Source: Candidatus Leptofilum proximum
GTDB lineage: Bacteria; Chloroflexota; Anaerolineae; Promineifilales; Promineifilaceae
Length of the DNA: 64,000 bases
Direction: 5' to 3'
Assembly (NCBI GenBank): GCA_016710325.1
Contig: JADJXK010000002.1
Location: 1,116,001 to 1,180,000, forward strand
The notes under the pieces were generated by a model. The model made no database searches, was not told the DNA's origin, and saw nothing but the letters and a program-made list of their open reading frames with translations. Position 1 is the stretch's first letter, and each line of letters begins with the position of its first letter. Made by a program: the position numbers and the translations under genes. Below are positions 52,924 through 62,618 of the stretch, piece after piece.

Positions 52924-53307
52924 CCTACTCGTTAGCAAACAAAAATCCGTACCTTAAACGGCAGTCAACAAGCTTCTGTGATTGGCAAACAAAACCAGAC
53001 ATTTGTGGGTTCGGAGCAGCAACTACAAGGACAGTCAAGTTAAACGTGTTGTTCACCGAAAATTCGCTTTTGGCCATAGGCAATCTGGCCAGTAAGTACT
53101 AGTGTAGCGAAAACGCCCAATTCTCCCTATGGTACTATTGGGCTGGGAACCTGAATACGTGCATTATACAAGGTTTTTGCACTTACACTGAACTTGTTTG
53201 GCACAACGGCCGTCTCTACCCCATCCTTATGCCACTTTTCCCCTCTTTTTTGGCAACGCAGGCCCCGCGAAACTCGCCAGATTTCAGGAACTGGCTAAGA
53301 TTAAGGC
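52924..53307. other. Intergenic region between divergent genes, no gene seen
   Basis: 384 bases between the hybrid kinase and the DUF2142-like gene. It must hold promoters in both directions, but no convincing -35/-10 pair stands out. A 7-base inverted repeat GCCCAAT/ATTGGGC occurs around 53117-53146, and one ACGGCCGT copy is near 53206. No protein or RNA gene is supported. Confidence 0.4.
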
Positions 53308-54651
53308 ATGGCAAAACATTGGCCCCTGCTGCTTATTTTGGTTAGTTACCTGCTGGTCGGTGGTTTGTATACGGCGCAAGTGCCCCCCTGGCAGGCGCCT
53401 GATGAGCCAGCCCACTACAACTATGTACGCCAGCTGGCAGACGGCCGTTTCCCCATCATGGCCCCTGGCGATTACGACCAGGCCTACCTGGATGAAATCC
53501 GCGAGGCACGGTTTGCCCCCCACTATTCCGTCGAAGCCATCGAGTACGAAGATTGGCAGCCGCCGCTGTACTACCTGCTGCTCACGCCTATCTACCTGCT
53601 CACCGATGGATCACTGCTGGCGCTGCGCCTGGTTTCGCTGCTGTTGGGCGCGGGCGTCATTTTCCTGGCATACCAGACGGCCCGGCTGCTTTTTCCCCAG
53701 GCAGAGTGGGTGGCGTGGTCAACGGCCGTCTTCGTCGCCTTTATTCCCCAACACGTGGCCATGCTCGCTTCCGTTAACAACGACAGCCTGTCTGAACTGC
53801 TCATTGCCTTGCTGCTGTACCTCACCCTGCGCTGGGTTACCCGCGATGGCATCCGCAAGCTGGGTGATGACCGCGGCTGGCTGATTGGTTTAGGGCTGGT
53901 GCTGGGCCTGGGCTTTCTAACCAAGGCGACGGTGTATTTGATGGCTCCGGTGCTGGCCGTGGTGCTGCTGTGGCAGTACTGGGGAACCTGGCAGCGGCTG
54001 TTCCAGGCAGGTGTGCTGCTGTTTGCCCCCGCTTTTATGCTGGGGGCCATGTGGTGGGTGCGCAACATTGTGGTGTATGGCGGGCTGGACGTGCTGGGCA
54101 AGGCAGCGCATGATGCCGTGGTGGTAGGGCAGCCCCGCACGGTAGAGTGGGTAAGCCAGTATGGTCTGGATGGCACGGTGCAGCGCTTCTTCCAAACGAC
54201 GTTTAACAGCTTTTGGGGACAGTTTGGCTGGATGGCCGTGCCGATGAACCAGCCACGCGCCATTTATATTTTGCTGCTGGCGCTGGTGGTAGCGGCCGTT
54301 TTGGGACTGCTGCTGTACCGGTTCACCACGCCGCAGGTGCCGGTGCAGTTTCGCTCCCGCCTGCCGGTGCTCATCTTGTGGCTGATCTTTCTGCTGACGG
54401 CGGCCATTCACGTGGGGTACAATGTGACGTTTGTGCAGCACCAGGGACGTTATCTCTTCCCGGCGCTGATTCCCATTGCCCTGGGCATATCGCTGGGGCT
54501 GGGCACGTGGCTGCTGTTGGTGGAACGGCCGTTTAGGCGGGAACGGCCGCTGCTGGTGAATTACTTCCCACTGGGCATGGGCACGGCGCTGGTGCTCCTG
54601 GACCTCTTCGCCCTGTTCCGCCTCATCGTGCCCAACCTCAGCGTCTCATAA
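53308..54651 (+). CDS. DUF2142/GT39-like polytopic membrane protein
   Basis: 447 residues with about eleven helices. Near the start the sequence VPPWQAPDEPAHYNYVRQLA has the acidic pair in the first external loop typical of GT-C glycosyltransferases and DUF2142 proteins, which move sugars from lipid-linked donors to lipids or proteins at the outer face of the membrane. A later loop has WQPPLYYLLLTPIYLL, also usual in the family. Donor and acceptor cannot be told. Archaellins are often glycosylated in archaea, so a role in modifying the filament is possible but unsupported. The gene is separate from the locus. Confidence 0.8.
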   Translation: MAKHWPLLLILVSYLLVGGLYTAQVPPWQAPDEPAHYNYVRQLADGRFPIMAPGDYDQAYLDEIREARFAPHYSVEAIEYEDWQPPLYYLLLTPIYLLTDGSLLALRLVSLLLGAGVIFLAYQTARLLFPQAEWVAWSTAVFVAFIPQHVAMLASVNNDSLSELLIALLLYLTLRWVTRDGIRKLGDDRGWLIGLGLVLGLGFLTKATVYLMAPVLAVVLLWQYWGTWQRLFQAGVLLFAPAFMLGAMWWVRNIVVYGGLDVLGKAAHDAVVVGQPRTVEWVSQYGLDGTVQRFFQTTFNSFWGQFGWMAVPMNQPRAIYILLLALVVAAVLGLLLYRFTTPQVPVQFRSRLPVLILWLIFLLTAAIHVGYNVTFVQHQGRYLFPALIPIALGISLGLGTWLLLVERPFRRERPLLVNYFPLGMGTALVLLDLFALFRLIVPNLSVS

Positions 54652-54763
54652 CCTCCACCCCAAATTAGTGATTCTCGGACTGGCCGTCCTCCACCCGCTT
54701 TTTCAAAACGCCCATACTATCCTAAAAAGGACCTAATCTGCTCTTCTATCACCCCTTCACCCG

Positions 54764-54795
54764 GTCACCTTGTCACCCTGTCACCTTGTCACCCT
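54764..54795. repeat. Four tandem copies of GTCACCYT
   Basis: GTCACCTT and GTCACCCT alternate four times (54764-54795), overlapping the stop codon of the kinase-like gene. Here the tandem units have no reverse-complement partner, unlike the other repeat hairpins of the window. Confidence 0.75.
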
Positions 54796-56509
54796 AACTC
54801 CGCCACAGCTCAAACTTCTCCAAAATCGACCCACCAATAAACTCGCGCAAAATCGAGTCGCTGGCGACCATTTCCAGGCCGGCCGCCGGAATCGGATCAA
54901 ACCACTGCAAAAAGGCCAGCAGCCGGTTGGCCTCGATACGCTCTGGTGTGCCCGGCTCCACCTGCAGCAGCAGCGGCTCAGCCAACCGCTTCAGCGCCGA
55001 CAGCTCATACACCAGCGCCGAGTTAAAAAAGACGTTGGCATTGTTCTGGAAGGGAAAGATGTGCCGCTTTTCGCCGCGGCGCACGCTTGGCCAGCGGGCA
55101 ATCGTGTCAGCGGCGGAGTAGCCACGATGGGCGGCATCGCGCACGATGCGGCGCAGCAGGCGGGTGTCGGTGGTGGGTACCCGGTTGTGTTTGTCCAGGT
55201 TCAGCTGGGTAAACGCCGAGATAAAGATGCGGTACATCGCTTCGGGCGGGATGCCCTCCACCAGCTTCGGATTCAGCCCGTGAATGCCCTCGATGAGCAG
55301 CACATGCTCCGGCCCAATTTGCAGCGTGGTGCCTTTTTCGCGCATGCCGGTGTGGAAGTTGTAATACGGCTGTTCGATAGCCACACCCTGCATGAGCAGC
55401 TTCAGGTGTTCACGGAACAGCGTCACGTCCAGCGCCTCCAGCGCCTCAAAGTCAAAATCGCCGTTTTCGTCGCGCGGGGTAATATCGCGGTTCACAAAGT
55501 AGTTGTCCATGCCGATGGTAACGGGGAAGATGCCGTGAGCCATCAACTGGATGGCCAGCCGTTTACTGAAGGTGGTTTTGCCCGCCGAGGTCGGCCCGGA
55601 AATCAGCACAATCTTGATCTCGTGGCGGCGGCTGGCAATCTCCGTGGTGATTTGGGCCAGCTGCTGCTGGTGGAACGCTTCGGCGACAAGGATGGTTTGC
55701 TGCATACGGCCGTTTTCCAAGGCACTGTTCAACGACGCCACGCTGGGCAGGCCGATGATGCGCAGCCAGTCGTCGTACTCCTGGAAGACACGCACCAGGC
55801 GTGGTTCGTCTTCAAACGGCTGCAGCCGGTTGGGCTCGTGGCGGCGGGGAAACTGCAAAATGAAACCATCTTTGTACGGCCGTAAGTCAAAAGAGTCCAG
55901 GTAGCTGGTGCGCGGCACCATAAAGCCGTGAAAATAATCGCGTACCCCGTTCAGCTCGTACATCGTCAGGTAATCTTTGCGCCGCTTGGCAAACAGATTG
56001 GCTTTTTCCAGGTCGTCATTCTGGCGAAAAAGTTCCAGCGCCTCTTCCAGGGGCACACGCACCTGGTGGATGGGCAAATCGGCATCAACCAGCGCCTGCA
56101 TTCGCGCCTTCAGCCTGGGCAGATAGTTTGCGTCAAAACAGGTCACGTCATCACATTCGCAGTAGTAACCGCCAAACGGCATGGAATGCTGGATGGTGAT
56201 GGTGCGCTCCGGCCAGATTTCGGCGGCAGCGGCAATCATCAAAAAGCTGAGGGAGCGCCGGTAAATGCGGCTGCCATCTGAATCGGCGGCGGTGACAGGC
56301 ACCAGCAAGGCATCTTCGGTAAGCTGATGGGAGAGCTCACGGAGACGGCCGTTTTTCAACGCGGCTACAATCAGGCTGTTGGTTTCTGGTTGGGCCGCCT
56401 TGATAAACGCTTCTAGCGTGGTGCCGGGCAGCGCATCAAAGGCACGGCCGTCAGGGAAACGGGCCTGTACCGTGTCGCGAACGGGGGAAAGGGTGGGAAT
56501 GTGGTTCAT
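54794..56509 (-). CDS. TGS-domain nucleoside kinase-like protein (uridine kinase family)
   Basis: 571 residues. The N-terminal TGS-like domain (about 12-75), then a threonyl/alanyl-tRNA synthetase second additional domain (about 80-210, HSMPFGGYYCECDD), and a C-terminal P-loop kinase (about 290-500) with Walker A ISGPTSAGKTTFSKRLA, substrate loop GMDNYFVNRD and the lid region. Proteins with this order are annotated as uridine kinase-like or nucleoside kinases; the synthetase-like parts may have RNA or regulatory roles. Substrate not established. It is followed by the phospholipase-like gene upstream on the same strand, 15 bases away. Confidence 0.88.
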   Translation of the reverse strand: MNHIPTLSPVRDTVQARFPDGRAFDALPGTTLEAFIKAAQPETNSLIVAALKNGRLRELSHQLTEDALLVPVTAADSDGSRIYRRSLSFLMIAAAAEIWPERTITIQHSMPFGGYYCECDDVTCFDANYLPRLKARMQALVDADLPIHQVRVPLEEALELFRQNDDLEKANLFAKRRKDYLTMYELNGVRDYFHGFMVPRTSYLDSFDLRPYKDGFILQFPRRHEPNRLQPFEDEPRLVRVFQEYDDWLRIIGLPSVASLNSALENGRMQQTILVAEAFHQQQLAQITTEIASRRHEIKIVLISGPTSAGKTTFSKRLAIQLMAHGIFPVTIGMDNYFVNRDITPRDENGDFDFEALEALDVTLFREHLKLLMQGVAIEQPYYNFHTGMREKGTTLQIGPEHVLLIEGIHGLNPKLVEGIPPEAMYRIFISAFTQLNLDKHNRVPTTDTRLLRRIVRDAAHRGYSAADTIARWPSVRRGEKRHIFPFQNNANVFFNSALVYELSALKRLAEPLLLQVEPGTPERIEANRLLAFLQWFDPIPAAGLEMVASDSILREFIGGSILEKFELWRS

Positions 56510-56524
56510 TTGATTATCCGTCCT

Positions 56525-57298
56525 TCAAACAGGGATTTTTAAATAGTGGGTGATCAGTTCCAAACTTGGCGCCACAGCCCGCTGCAAAACAGCCTGCACC
56601 TCGGCCACCGGAATCTTGTCAAACACCTGGGCCTGCATCCAGTCCGGGTTCTGCAGATTGGCGGCAAAGGCCTCGGCCGACATGCCCAGCCGTCCCGCAT
56701 AAATCTCGATGGTTTTCACCGGGGCATTGGGAGCCAGTTGGGCAACAAGCATTTCCTGCCAGTCGCGCAGGATGTCGTCGGCAATAAAGGGGACCCATTG
56801 GTGGGGATTAGCCGCGGCCAGGGTAGCTTCGGCCGTTTCTGGCAGCGCCCGCAAAGCGATAGTGTCCAGGTAGGTCAGCAAGATGAAATGGGTCAGCTCA
56901 CGCTGCTGGCGGTCGCCTAAATGTGTGGGCAGGTAGAAAAACGGGTAGACAATCTGGCGCAGCCAGACCAGGTCCAACAGCAAATGGGCGCTGTACGCCG
57001 CCACAAACATCGCCTGCGCAGGCGACATCTCGGCCACATTGTTGAGCTGGGGGTAGCGCGCCAGCATGGTGGGATAGGCCATTTCCGCCTCATCGGGCGG
57101 CACGCGGTAAAAATGCGTTTCGCGGCGGGGCAGTGGGGAAATGGCATTGACGTCAGGCGCCACGCTGCCCAGGTAAAAGGCGGGCCATTCGGCGGCTAAT
57201 GTGGCTGCCAACTTGGCTTGTAAACGGCCGTTCCCCGTGGATCCAGCCAGCGCGTAAATTTGTTCTGCCATGTGCAGATGCATAAAAGGTGTAGGCAT
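56525..57298 (-). CDS. Zinc-dependent phospholipase C-like protein
   Basis: 257 residues. The N-terminal PTPFMHLHMAEQIYAL, FYLGSVAPDVNAI, and AAYSAHLLLDLVW carry the His and Asp positions of the Zn-dependent phospholipase C/S1-P1 nuclease fold. Unlike secreted toxins there is no signal peptide, so it is probably cytoplasmic or membrane-associated. Homologues are annotated only by fold. It is probably co-transcribed with the kinase-like gene at 54794. Confidence 0.75.
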   Translation of the reverse strand: MPTPFMHLHMAEQIYALAGSTGNGRLQAKLAATLAAEWPAFYLGSVAPDVNAISPLPRRETHFYRVPPDEAEMAYPTMLARYPQLNNVAEMSPAQAMFVAAYSAHLLLDLVWLRQIVYPFFYLPTHLGDRQQRELTHFILLTYLDTIALRALPETAEATLAAANPHQWVPFIADDILRDWQEMLVAQLAPNAPVKTIEIYAGRLGMSAEAFAANLQNPDWMQAQVFDKIPVAEVQAVLQRAVAPSLELITHYLKIPV

Positions 57299-57450
57299 AA
57301 CTTAATCAGTCAGAAAAATAAAAAACGGCCGTTTACCCCAAGGAACCGGCAGTGAATAACAGGATAATCTCTAAATGGCTTACCAAATAGTAATGGGAAT
57401 CAGCCAACCAGAAACGATGACGTTTGTCCTAATTAAGGAGCAGGATGTGG

Positions 57451-58446
57451 TCAACGGTGCCAGGAGGGGCAGCCAGAAGGCGCAAACCAACGCGTGCTGG
57501 CAATACCACGCAGACGACTCAAGCTCGGCAAACAAGCCAAAATAATACGGGGATTACTGGTATCAATCTTAACACCAGTTCCATTCAGGCGCGCCTGTAA
57601 ATGCAGTTCAATTTCATCTCCGCGGCCGAAGTTTGCGCTGCTGGGGTCCGGGCTGGCGGGCACAACCAGGGCCACCGGCACAGCATACCCGTCGATATAA
57701 AACGAACGGCCGAATTCATCTACATAATCGTACACCCTGTGCCGGGCATAGGTATACAACCCGGAAATAGGCTGGGAACCCAGCACCAGCAGCGCTTCAT
57801 TGGGTACATATCCCTTGTTAATTTCTACAGCAATAGTCCACTGGGCAGCAATTTCCGGGGAAATTCCGCCGCGGATGAGCACTGCCCGGGCATAATTGTC
57901 CAGCACCGCCTCGGCGTATGCCTGGGGGACAAGGCCGTTGGCATTCTCCCAGCCGCCACTGTAGGCCGCCAGCGCCGAAGCCAGGTCACCGCCTGCCTGC
58001 CGCACCACTTCGGCCAGGATCGCCACACCCCAGCGCAAATTCACCGACGGATTCATCAACTCTTCGGTGGTGGGCCGCCACTCAAGGCCAGGCCCCTGGG
58101 GCATCACGCCCATCAAACCCACCGCCCCCATCGAGCTGATGCCATCGAGACGGCCGTTCGACTCTTCTTGCACCACGGCGGCAATAAAATCGGGGTCAAG
58201 CCCGTGGGTGCGGGCTAAAACACCAATGTAAGTGGACCATTGACGAATGGTGGGGCCCCACATAGGAGAAAGCAAAACAGCTTCAGGACCACTGGTTGAC
58301 CGGTGCAGCCCTGGCCCCCCGGCAGCCTCGGTGTGGGTTGGGCTCAGCAGCATCAACACCAAAGCCAGCATAAGACCCACGGTTAAAAAACGGCCGTAGC
58401 GCTGCCCATTCTGCTTTATATTGCCGAACCAACCCTGTGAAAACAT
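57451..58446 (-). CDS. Lytic transglycosylase (SLT domain)
   Basis: 331 residues. An N-terminal signal peptide (hydrophobic about 21-40, ending THTEAAG) directs export. The SLT domain (about 75-190) has the catalytic Glu in AAVVQEESNGRLDG, followed by SSMGAVGLMGVMP, where the usual GLMQ is GLMG, and SALAAYSGGWENA. It cuts glycan strands of peptidoglycan, for remodelling or for passage of large machines through the wall. The C-terminal 120 residues form a separate beta-rich part. A monocistronic gene. Confidence 0.85.
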   Translation of the reverse strand: MFSQGWFGNIKQNGQRYGRFLTVGLMLALVLMLLSPTHTEAAGGPGLHRSTSGPEAVLLSPMWGPTIRQWSTYIGVLARTHGLDPDFIAAVVQEESNGRLDGISSMGAVGLMGVMPQGPGLEWRPTTEELMNPSVNLRWGVAILAEVVRQAGGDLASALAAYSGGWENANGLVPQAYAEAVLDNYARAVLIRGGISPEIAAQWTIAVEINKGYVPNEALLVLGSQPISGLYTYARHRVYDYVDEFGRSFYIDGYAVPVALVVPASPDPSSANFGRGDEIELHLQARLNGTGVKIDTSNPRIILACLPSLSRLRGIASTRWFAPSGCPSWHR

Positions 58447-58620
58447 GGCAAAATTTTAGCATAAGTCCAGAGGGGGTGTCAACGTATTATGTCAACTATT
58501 GGCAACACCTTGACGGAATGGCGCGGGCGGTTTATGGTTTAGGGAACGGCCGTTGCCATCCCTTCTCTGCCGCCTAAAAATTGTAGCCGGGTGGCAAATT
58601 TCTAGAGGAGCCAGAAGAAA

Positions 58621-59010
58621 ATGCCTGTAATTCTCGTGGTGGACGACAATCCCCAAATGGTTAAACTGATGCAAGAGATGGTCCACCTGGCCGGGTACGA
58701 AACCGAGGTCGCCTTCAGCGGGCTGGAAGGACTGGACAAAGCACGAGAAGGCATGCCGGACCTCATCCTGGTCGATTTGATGATGCCAGAAATTGATGGC
58801 TGGGAGCTGTTTCACCGCCTGCGAGAATTCACCACGATCCCCATCATTTTTGTTACCGCGTACGACACGCCGCAAAACGAAGCCAAAGCCATCGCCCTCG
58901 GCGCCGAAGGGTTCATTGGCAAGGATTTGACGCCGATCCAGCTGGTACAGCACATCAAGTTTGTGCTGGAATCGGGCAGCCAACCAAACCGAAACGATGT
59001 TTTGCATTGA
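58621..59010 (+). CDS. CheY-like single-domain response regulator
   Basis: 129 residues, receiver only: acidic pair in VVDDNPQ, phospho-acceptor in LILVDLMMPEIDG, Thr and Lys positions in IIFVTAYDTP and GFIGKDLTPIQL. It has no DNA-binding domain. The ATG has AGAGGAG upstream. No kinase gene is adjacent; the orphan kinases at 48-53 kb are possible partners. Confidence 0.9.
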   Translation: MPVILVVDDNPQMVKLMQEMVHLAGYETEVAFSGLEGLDKAREGMPDLILVDLMMPEIDGWELFHRLREFTTIPIIFVTAYDTPQNEAKAIALGAEGFIGKDLTPIQLVQHIKFVLESGSQPNRNDVLH

Positions 59011-59020
59011 GTGAACACAA

Positions 59021-59053
59021 AGATTGGACCAATCTTTGAGATTGGTCCAATCT
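59021..59053. repeat. Palindromic repeat pair between convergent genes
   Basis: AGATTGGACCAATCT (59021-59035) and AGATTGGTCCAATCT (59039-59053) are perfect reverse complements, and each one is itself almost a palindrome. They could form one 15-base stem or two short ones. No T run follows. Probably an mRNA end or REP-like element. Confidence 0.7.
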
Positions 59054-59070
59054 GAATTCCTAGACGCTTT

Positions 59071-60270
59071 CTAACCTTCGGGGAGTGGGCCTGTTTGGTC
59101 ACCGGGTGGCGGTGTTTCCAGGGGGATAGGCGTGGCGGTGGGGGTAAACTCAAACGGGGCCGAGATAATCACAAAGCTGGTCTGGCCGGGGAAAACTTCC
59201 ACTTCCCGCTCGTAAATGTTCACCCCATCGTTCATATCAATCATCAGCCGGTAACGCCCGGCGGGCATATCGCCAAAGACCAGGTTCTCTTGCCACACTT
59301 CATCTGACTTGACGACCAGCGAATAGGTGCGTTGTTTGCGTACGGCCGTATCCACATTCAGCGGCAGCAGCGTCAAGGACGCACCAGAAATAAACTGGTT
59401 GTTTTTGTCCACAAAGCGCCCGGCCAGCGTGCCCCATCCTTCAAACGGCGCCAGCCACAGCGCCGGGTTGCGCGTATCGTGGTAATTGTTTGTGCCTACA
59501 CGAACCTCAAAATGGAGGTGCGGCCCGCTCACCTCGCCCGAGCTGCCCACCCCGGCAATAAGCTGACCCTGCTTCACCTCATCCCCTTCCCGCACAAACA
59601 GCTCCAGCGTGTGGGCATACAGCGTAAACACTTCCTGGCCCTGCCACTGCCAATCGTGCTGGATGACGACCGTGTTGCCGTAATAATTCACACCGTTCAG
59701 CGGACTGGGCAGCGGCCCGGCATATATCACGGTGCCATCGCCAGCCGCCAGCACCGGCGTACCCGTCTCATTGGGGAAGTCCAGGCCGTGATGAATGCGG
59801 TAGGAGGGCATGTCCGGCAAAAGCACGTCATTGCCGTAAGGGTACCATTCCAAATCATAGTTGCGGCTGCCGGAAGGCAACGGCCGTGCCAGCCAGTAAT
59901 GATCGTCGTAGTGGAAGGAAAGCGGCACATCGTATGGCGGCGGACGCCACCCTTCCGGTGGTTCAGGCCCGGCATCCGGCACCCACAGCTGCTGCACCTC
60001 ATCTGGCCGGACGCCGACCCCGGCGGGCGTGGGCACACTGCTGCTCGCCAGGCTTGTTCCCGCAGCCCGTCCGCCAGACGACAGGCGGCTGGCGGCTTCA
60101 GATTCGGCCGTGACGGCAATCTCGGTTTGCTGGGCCGGGGGCAACGAGAGGACAGGCACCAGCGTGGGTGGGGCAAACGATTCGCGGCCGCAGCCACCCA
60201 GCAGCCCACTCAACAGAACAAAGGCAACGATGGGGGATTTACGGCCGTACCAGATAAGGCGCCAGTTCAT
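59071..60270 (-). CDS. M23-family peptidase lipoprotein (complete metal site)
   Basis: About 399 residues: hydrophobic signal, lipobox LLGGC, Thr/Ser/Pro linker, M23 domain (about 155-285) with all metal ligands (HHGLDF, TLYAHT, HLHFEVRVG), then a C-terminal beta domain. It is a paralogue of the protein at 2409-3536 but with the normal Asp. It is a likely zinc endopeptidase acting on peptidoglycan. Its start lies inside the last codons of the upstream TolB-like gene (about 32-base overlap), so the two are coupled. Confidence 0.88.
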   Translation of the reverse strand: MNWRLIWYGRKSPIVAFVLLSGLLGGCGRESFAPPTLVPVLSLPPAQQTEIAVTAESEAASRLSSGGRAAGTSLASSSVPTPAGVGVRPDEVQQLWVPDAGPEPPEGWRPPPYDVPLSFHYDDHYWLARPLPSGSRNYDLEWYPYGNDVLLPDMPSYRIHHGLDFPNETGTPVLAAGDGTVIYAGPLPSPLNGVNYYGNTVVIQHDWQWQGQEVFTLYAHTLELFVREGDEVKQGQLIAGVGSSGEVSGPHLHFEVRVGTNNYHDTRNPALWLAPFEGWGTLAGRFVDKNNQFISGASLTLLPLNVDTAVRKQRTYSLVVKSDEVWQENLVFGDMPAGRYRLMIDMNDGVNIYEREVEVFPGQTSFVIISAPFEFTPTATPIPLETPPPGDQTGPLPEG

Positions 60271-62581
60271 CATCGGTGTAAAGCTGCCGCATGGCCGCTT
60301 CCCAGGTTAAATCGTCTCGTTTTTCATAGTGCCAGAAGCGAATATCGGGGAAATAGGTGCGCCAGCGGCTGTTGGAAGGCGTCCAATACCAGCCATAGTC
60401 AGCCGCCAGCGCGGTGAAGTCGATGTAATAACCGCTGGGAATGCTTTCACGCCACTTGCCGCCCTGCTCGTAGTAGCTGGGGTCATCGCCACTGCGGGCC
60501 TGCAAATCCCAGGTGACCGTGCGCAGCGGTTCACCCTGGCTGCCGTCTTGTGCGGCCGTTTTTACATACACCCGCCAGTAAATTTCGCCCTGAATCTCCA
60601 GCTTCACCAGCTCCACCCGTGGTTCAAAACCCAACGCCTCGCGGAAGTAAAAATCAAAGGCGCGGCCCGCTTTATTCCACGATTGGGCCGGTTGGCCGGG
60701 CAGCGGGCGGGCCGTCAACTCCTCAAACATGCCATCCATCTGGCCCAGGAAGTCCCAGCCCGCTTCTACCAGCACCCGCTGGCGCAGCGCGGTAAATGAT
60801 TGATCCACCGCGTCACTCAAATACGGTGAAGGGGCGTTCACGGCTATGGGATACAGCACGACCGGAGGCTGCCCTTCAACCGGTTCAGCCAGCGCTTCTA
60901 CGTAAAGCGGGTCACCCTGAGGCTGCCGGTCGATGTTTTGCAGGCGGGTATTGAGCTCGGGCGTCAGGCGTACGGCCGTCCACGAAGGATCATCAATACG
61001 GCCGTTGCTCACAAACATCTGCGGCGCCACGCTCCAGGCCTCCAAACTGCCAGACAGCAAAAAGCTGCGGCCGTTCTGCTCATACACCGAGAGCACCGAG
61101 CGCCGGTCAGGCGACCAGGCAGGTGACCGCCCCTGCTGCCCCACACCGTACGGTTCACCGGCCGGCTCATAGCTGTTGCTCAACGGCAGAGCGTAAATCA
61201 CGGGGAAAGTGGCGCTGTATTCAGCATAGACAAGGGTACGGCCGTCTGAAGAAAACGACGCTTCGTCCTCTTCCAACCCTGGGCTCTGCGTTACGTTTTG
61301 AGCCACATCGGTAATGCCCGCATCCAGAGAACGAATAAAAATGTCCCGGCTGCCGCTGCGCAGGCTGGTAAAGGCAATATGCCGCCCGCCTGGCGACCAG
61401 ATTGGCGCGTAATCTGGCGCGGGGGCGTCGGTCAGGCGGAAGGGGCCTTCGCTGCCATCGGATTTGACCAGGTAGATGTCCAGGTTGCCACCCTGGTACG
61501 ACTCATAGGCCAGCCACTGGCCATCGGGCGACCACGTGGGCGAAGCATCGTAAGCCATGTCGTTGGTTACTCGCCGCAGGCTGCGGTTGGGGATGTTGTA
61601 GACGTACAGCTCCCAATTGCCGTCGCGCCGGGAGGCAAAGGCAATCTCGTTGCCATCGGGCGACCAGGTGGGATCTTTGTCTTCCGCCGGATGGGTGGTA
61701 AGGCGAAGGGGATCGGCCTGGCCGACCGGCAGAACGTAGATATCACTGTTCCCATCCACGTGCTGCGTAAAGATGACGGCGCCGCCGCCTTCCAGAGGAT
61801 TGGGGGTTGCCCAGGGGGTCAATTTCACCGGCACGGTGGGAATTGGCGTGGGCGTGGGCGGCAGCGGTGTAGGTGTCAGCACAATGGTAATAGGTGTGGG
61901 CGATTCCAACGGCCGATCGTCGGCAACGGCCGTGTTGGCCGCCTGGGGATCACGCATGCTCAGCACAGCCACCAGCGCGATGAGCGCAACGGCGGCAATG
62001 GCCGTGGTCAGGCGGAAGGTGCGCACCGCGCGCAAATTATCGCGCGGGGCTGGTGGGGCAATCAGGGCTGCGGCGGGCGCTTTGGGGCGACGCCAGCGGA
62101 CGCGCCAGCGCGCCACAAACACCTGCCAGCGAGAGGCGAATCGGCGGCGATAGACAATTCTAGACGGCGCCGTGCGCCGATCCAGGGCTGCCATCCAGCG
62201 TTGCAGCTGCTGCTTGACCCGGTGGTACAGCCACAAACCCGCTGGCTTGAGATAGCTGCGGAAAAACCAGCGTAACGGCCGTATCACCAAAAACAAAAAT
62301 GACCGCCAGAGGTAGGCAGTCAGTAGATGGCGCAGGGCCAGGCCCATGCGGCCCAAAAAGCGCCAGACAGGCGGAGCCGCCGCCACCAGCGTATCCCACA
62401 GCATCCAGCGCAGGGGCAGCCAGATGGGCATGGTGAGGTAAAAAATCGGTTTCCAGATGATCCAGGTGAAGAGATTACGGAATGCCAAACCAAGCCGGCC
62501 CAAGAATTGCCAACCGGAAGAAGCTACTGCTGAGAGGAACTGCCGAACACGCTGCGGTGTTCGCCGAAATCTTGCGCGCAT
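60239..62581 (-). CDS. TolB-like beta-propeller membrane protein
   Basis: 780 residues. The N-terminal 190 residues are basic and aromatic with amphipathic or membrane-touching helices (FRNLFTWIIWKPIFYLTMPI), followed by one clear helix (about 198-215, TTAIAAVALIALVAVLSM). A Thr/Pro linker leads to a propeller of PD40 repeats (PTWSPDGNEIAFASRRDGN, PTWSPDGQWLAYESYQGGN, PIWSPGGRHIAFTS). The last 230 residues form a further domain of unknown type. It may bind wall polymers together with the coupled M23 peptidase. The start has no ribosome-binding site, consistent with a leaderless mRNA from the promoter just upstream. Confidence 0.82.
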   Translation of the reverse strand: MRARFRRTPQRVRQFLSAVASSGWQFLGRLGLAFRNLFTWIIWKPIFYLTMPIWLPLRWMLWDTLVAAAPPVWRFLGRMGLALRHLLTAYLWRSFLFLVIRPLRWFFRSYLKPAGLWLYHRVKQQLQRWMAALDRRTAPSRIVYRRRFASRWQVFVARWRVRWRRPKAPAAALIAPPAPRDNLRAVRTFRLTTAIAAVALIALVAVLSMRDPQAANTAVADDRPLESPTPITIVLTPTPLPPTPTPIPTVPVKLTPWATPNPLEGGGAVIFTQHVDGNSDIYVLPVGQADPLRLTTHPAEDKDPTWSPDGNEIAFASRRDGNWELYVYNIPNRSLRRVTNDMAYDASPTWSPDGQWLAYESYQGGNLDIYLVKSDGSEGPFRLTDAPAPDYAPIWSPGGRHIAFTSLRSGSRDIFIRSLDAGITDVAQNVTQSPGLEEDEASFSSDGRTLVYAEYSATFPVIYALPLSNSYEPAGEPYGVGQQGRSPAWSPDRRSVLSVYEQNGRSFLLSGSLEAWSVAPQMFVSNGRIDDPSWTAVRLTPELNTRLQNIDRQPQGDPLYVEALAEPVEGQPPVVLYPIAVNAPSPYLSDAVDQSFTALRQRVLVEAGWDFLGQMDGMFEELTARPLPGQPAQSWNKAGRAFDFYFREALGFEPRVELVKLEIQGEIYWRVYVKTAAQDGSQGEPLRTVTWDLQARSGDDPSYYEQGGKWRESIPSGYYIDFTALAADYGWYWTPSNSRWRTYFPDIRFWHYEKRDDLTWEAAMRQLYTDDELAPYLVRP

Positions 62582-62590
62582 GTTGGTGCC

Positions 62591-62618
62591 AGTGTAGCAC
62601 GGCTTAAGACTATGTCAA
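62591..62618 (-). promoter_or_regulatory. Sigma70-type promoter of the TolB-like gene, possibly leaderless
   Basis: On the minus strand, TTGACA (62618-62613) and TACACT (62596-62591) are 16 bases apart. The -10 box ends only ten bases before the start codon at 62581, so the mRNA would begin about three bases before the ATG. A second TTGACA lies one repeat unit further out. Confidence 0.6.
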
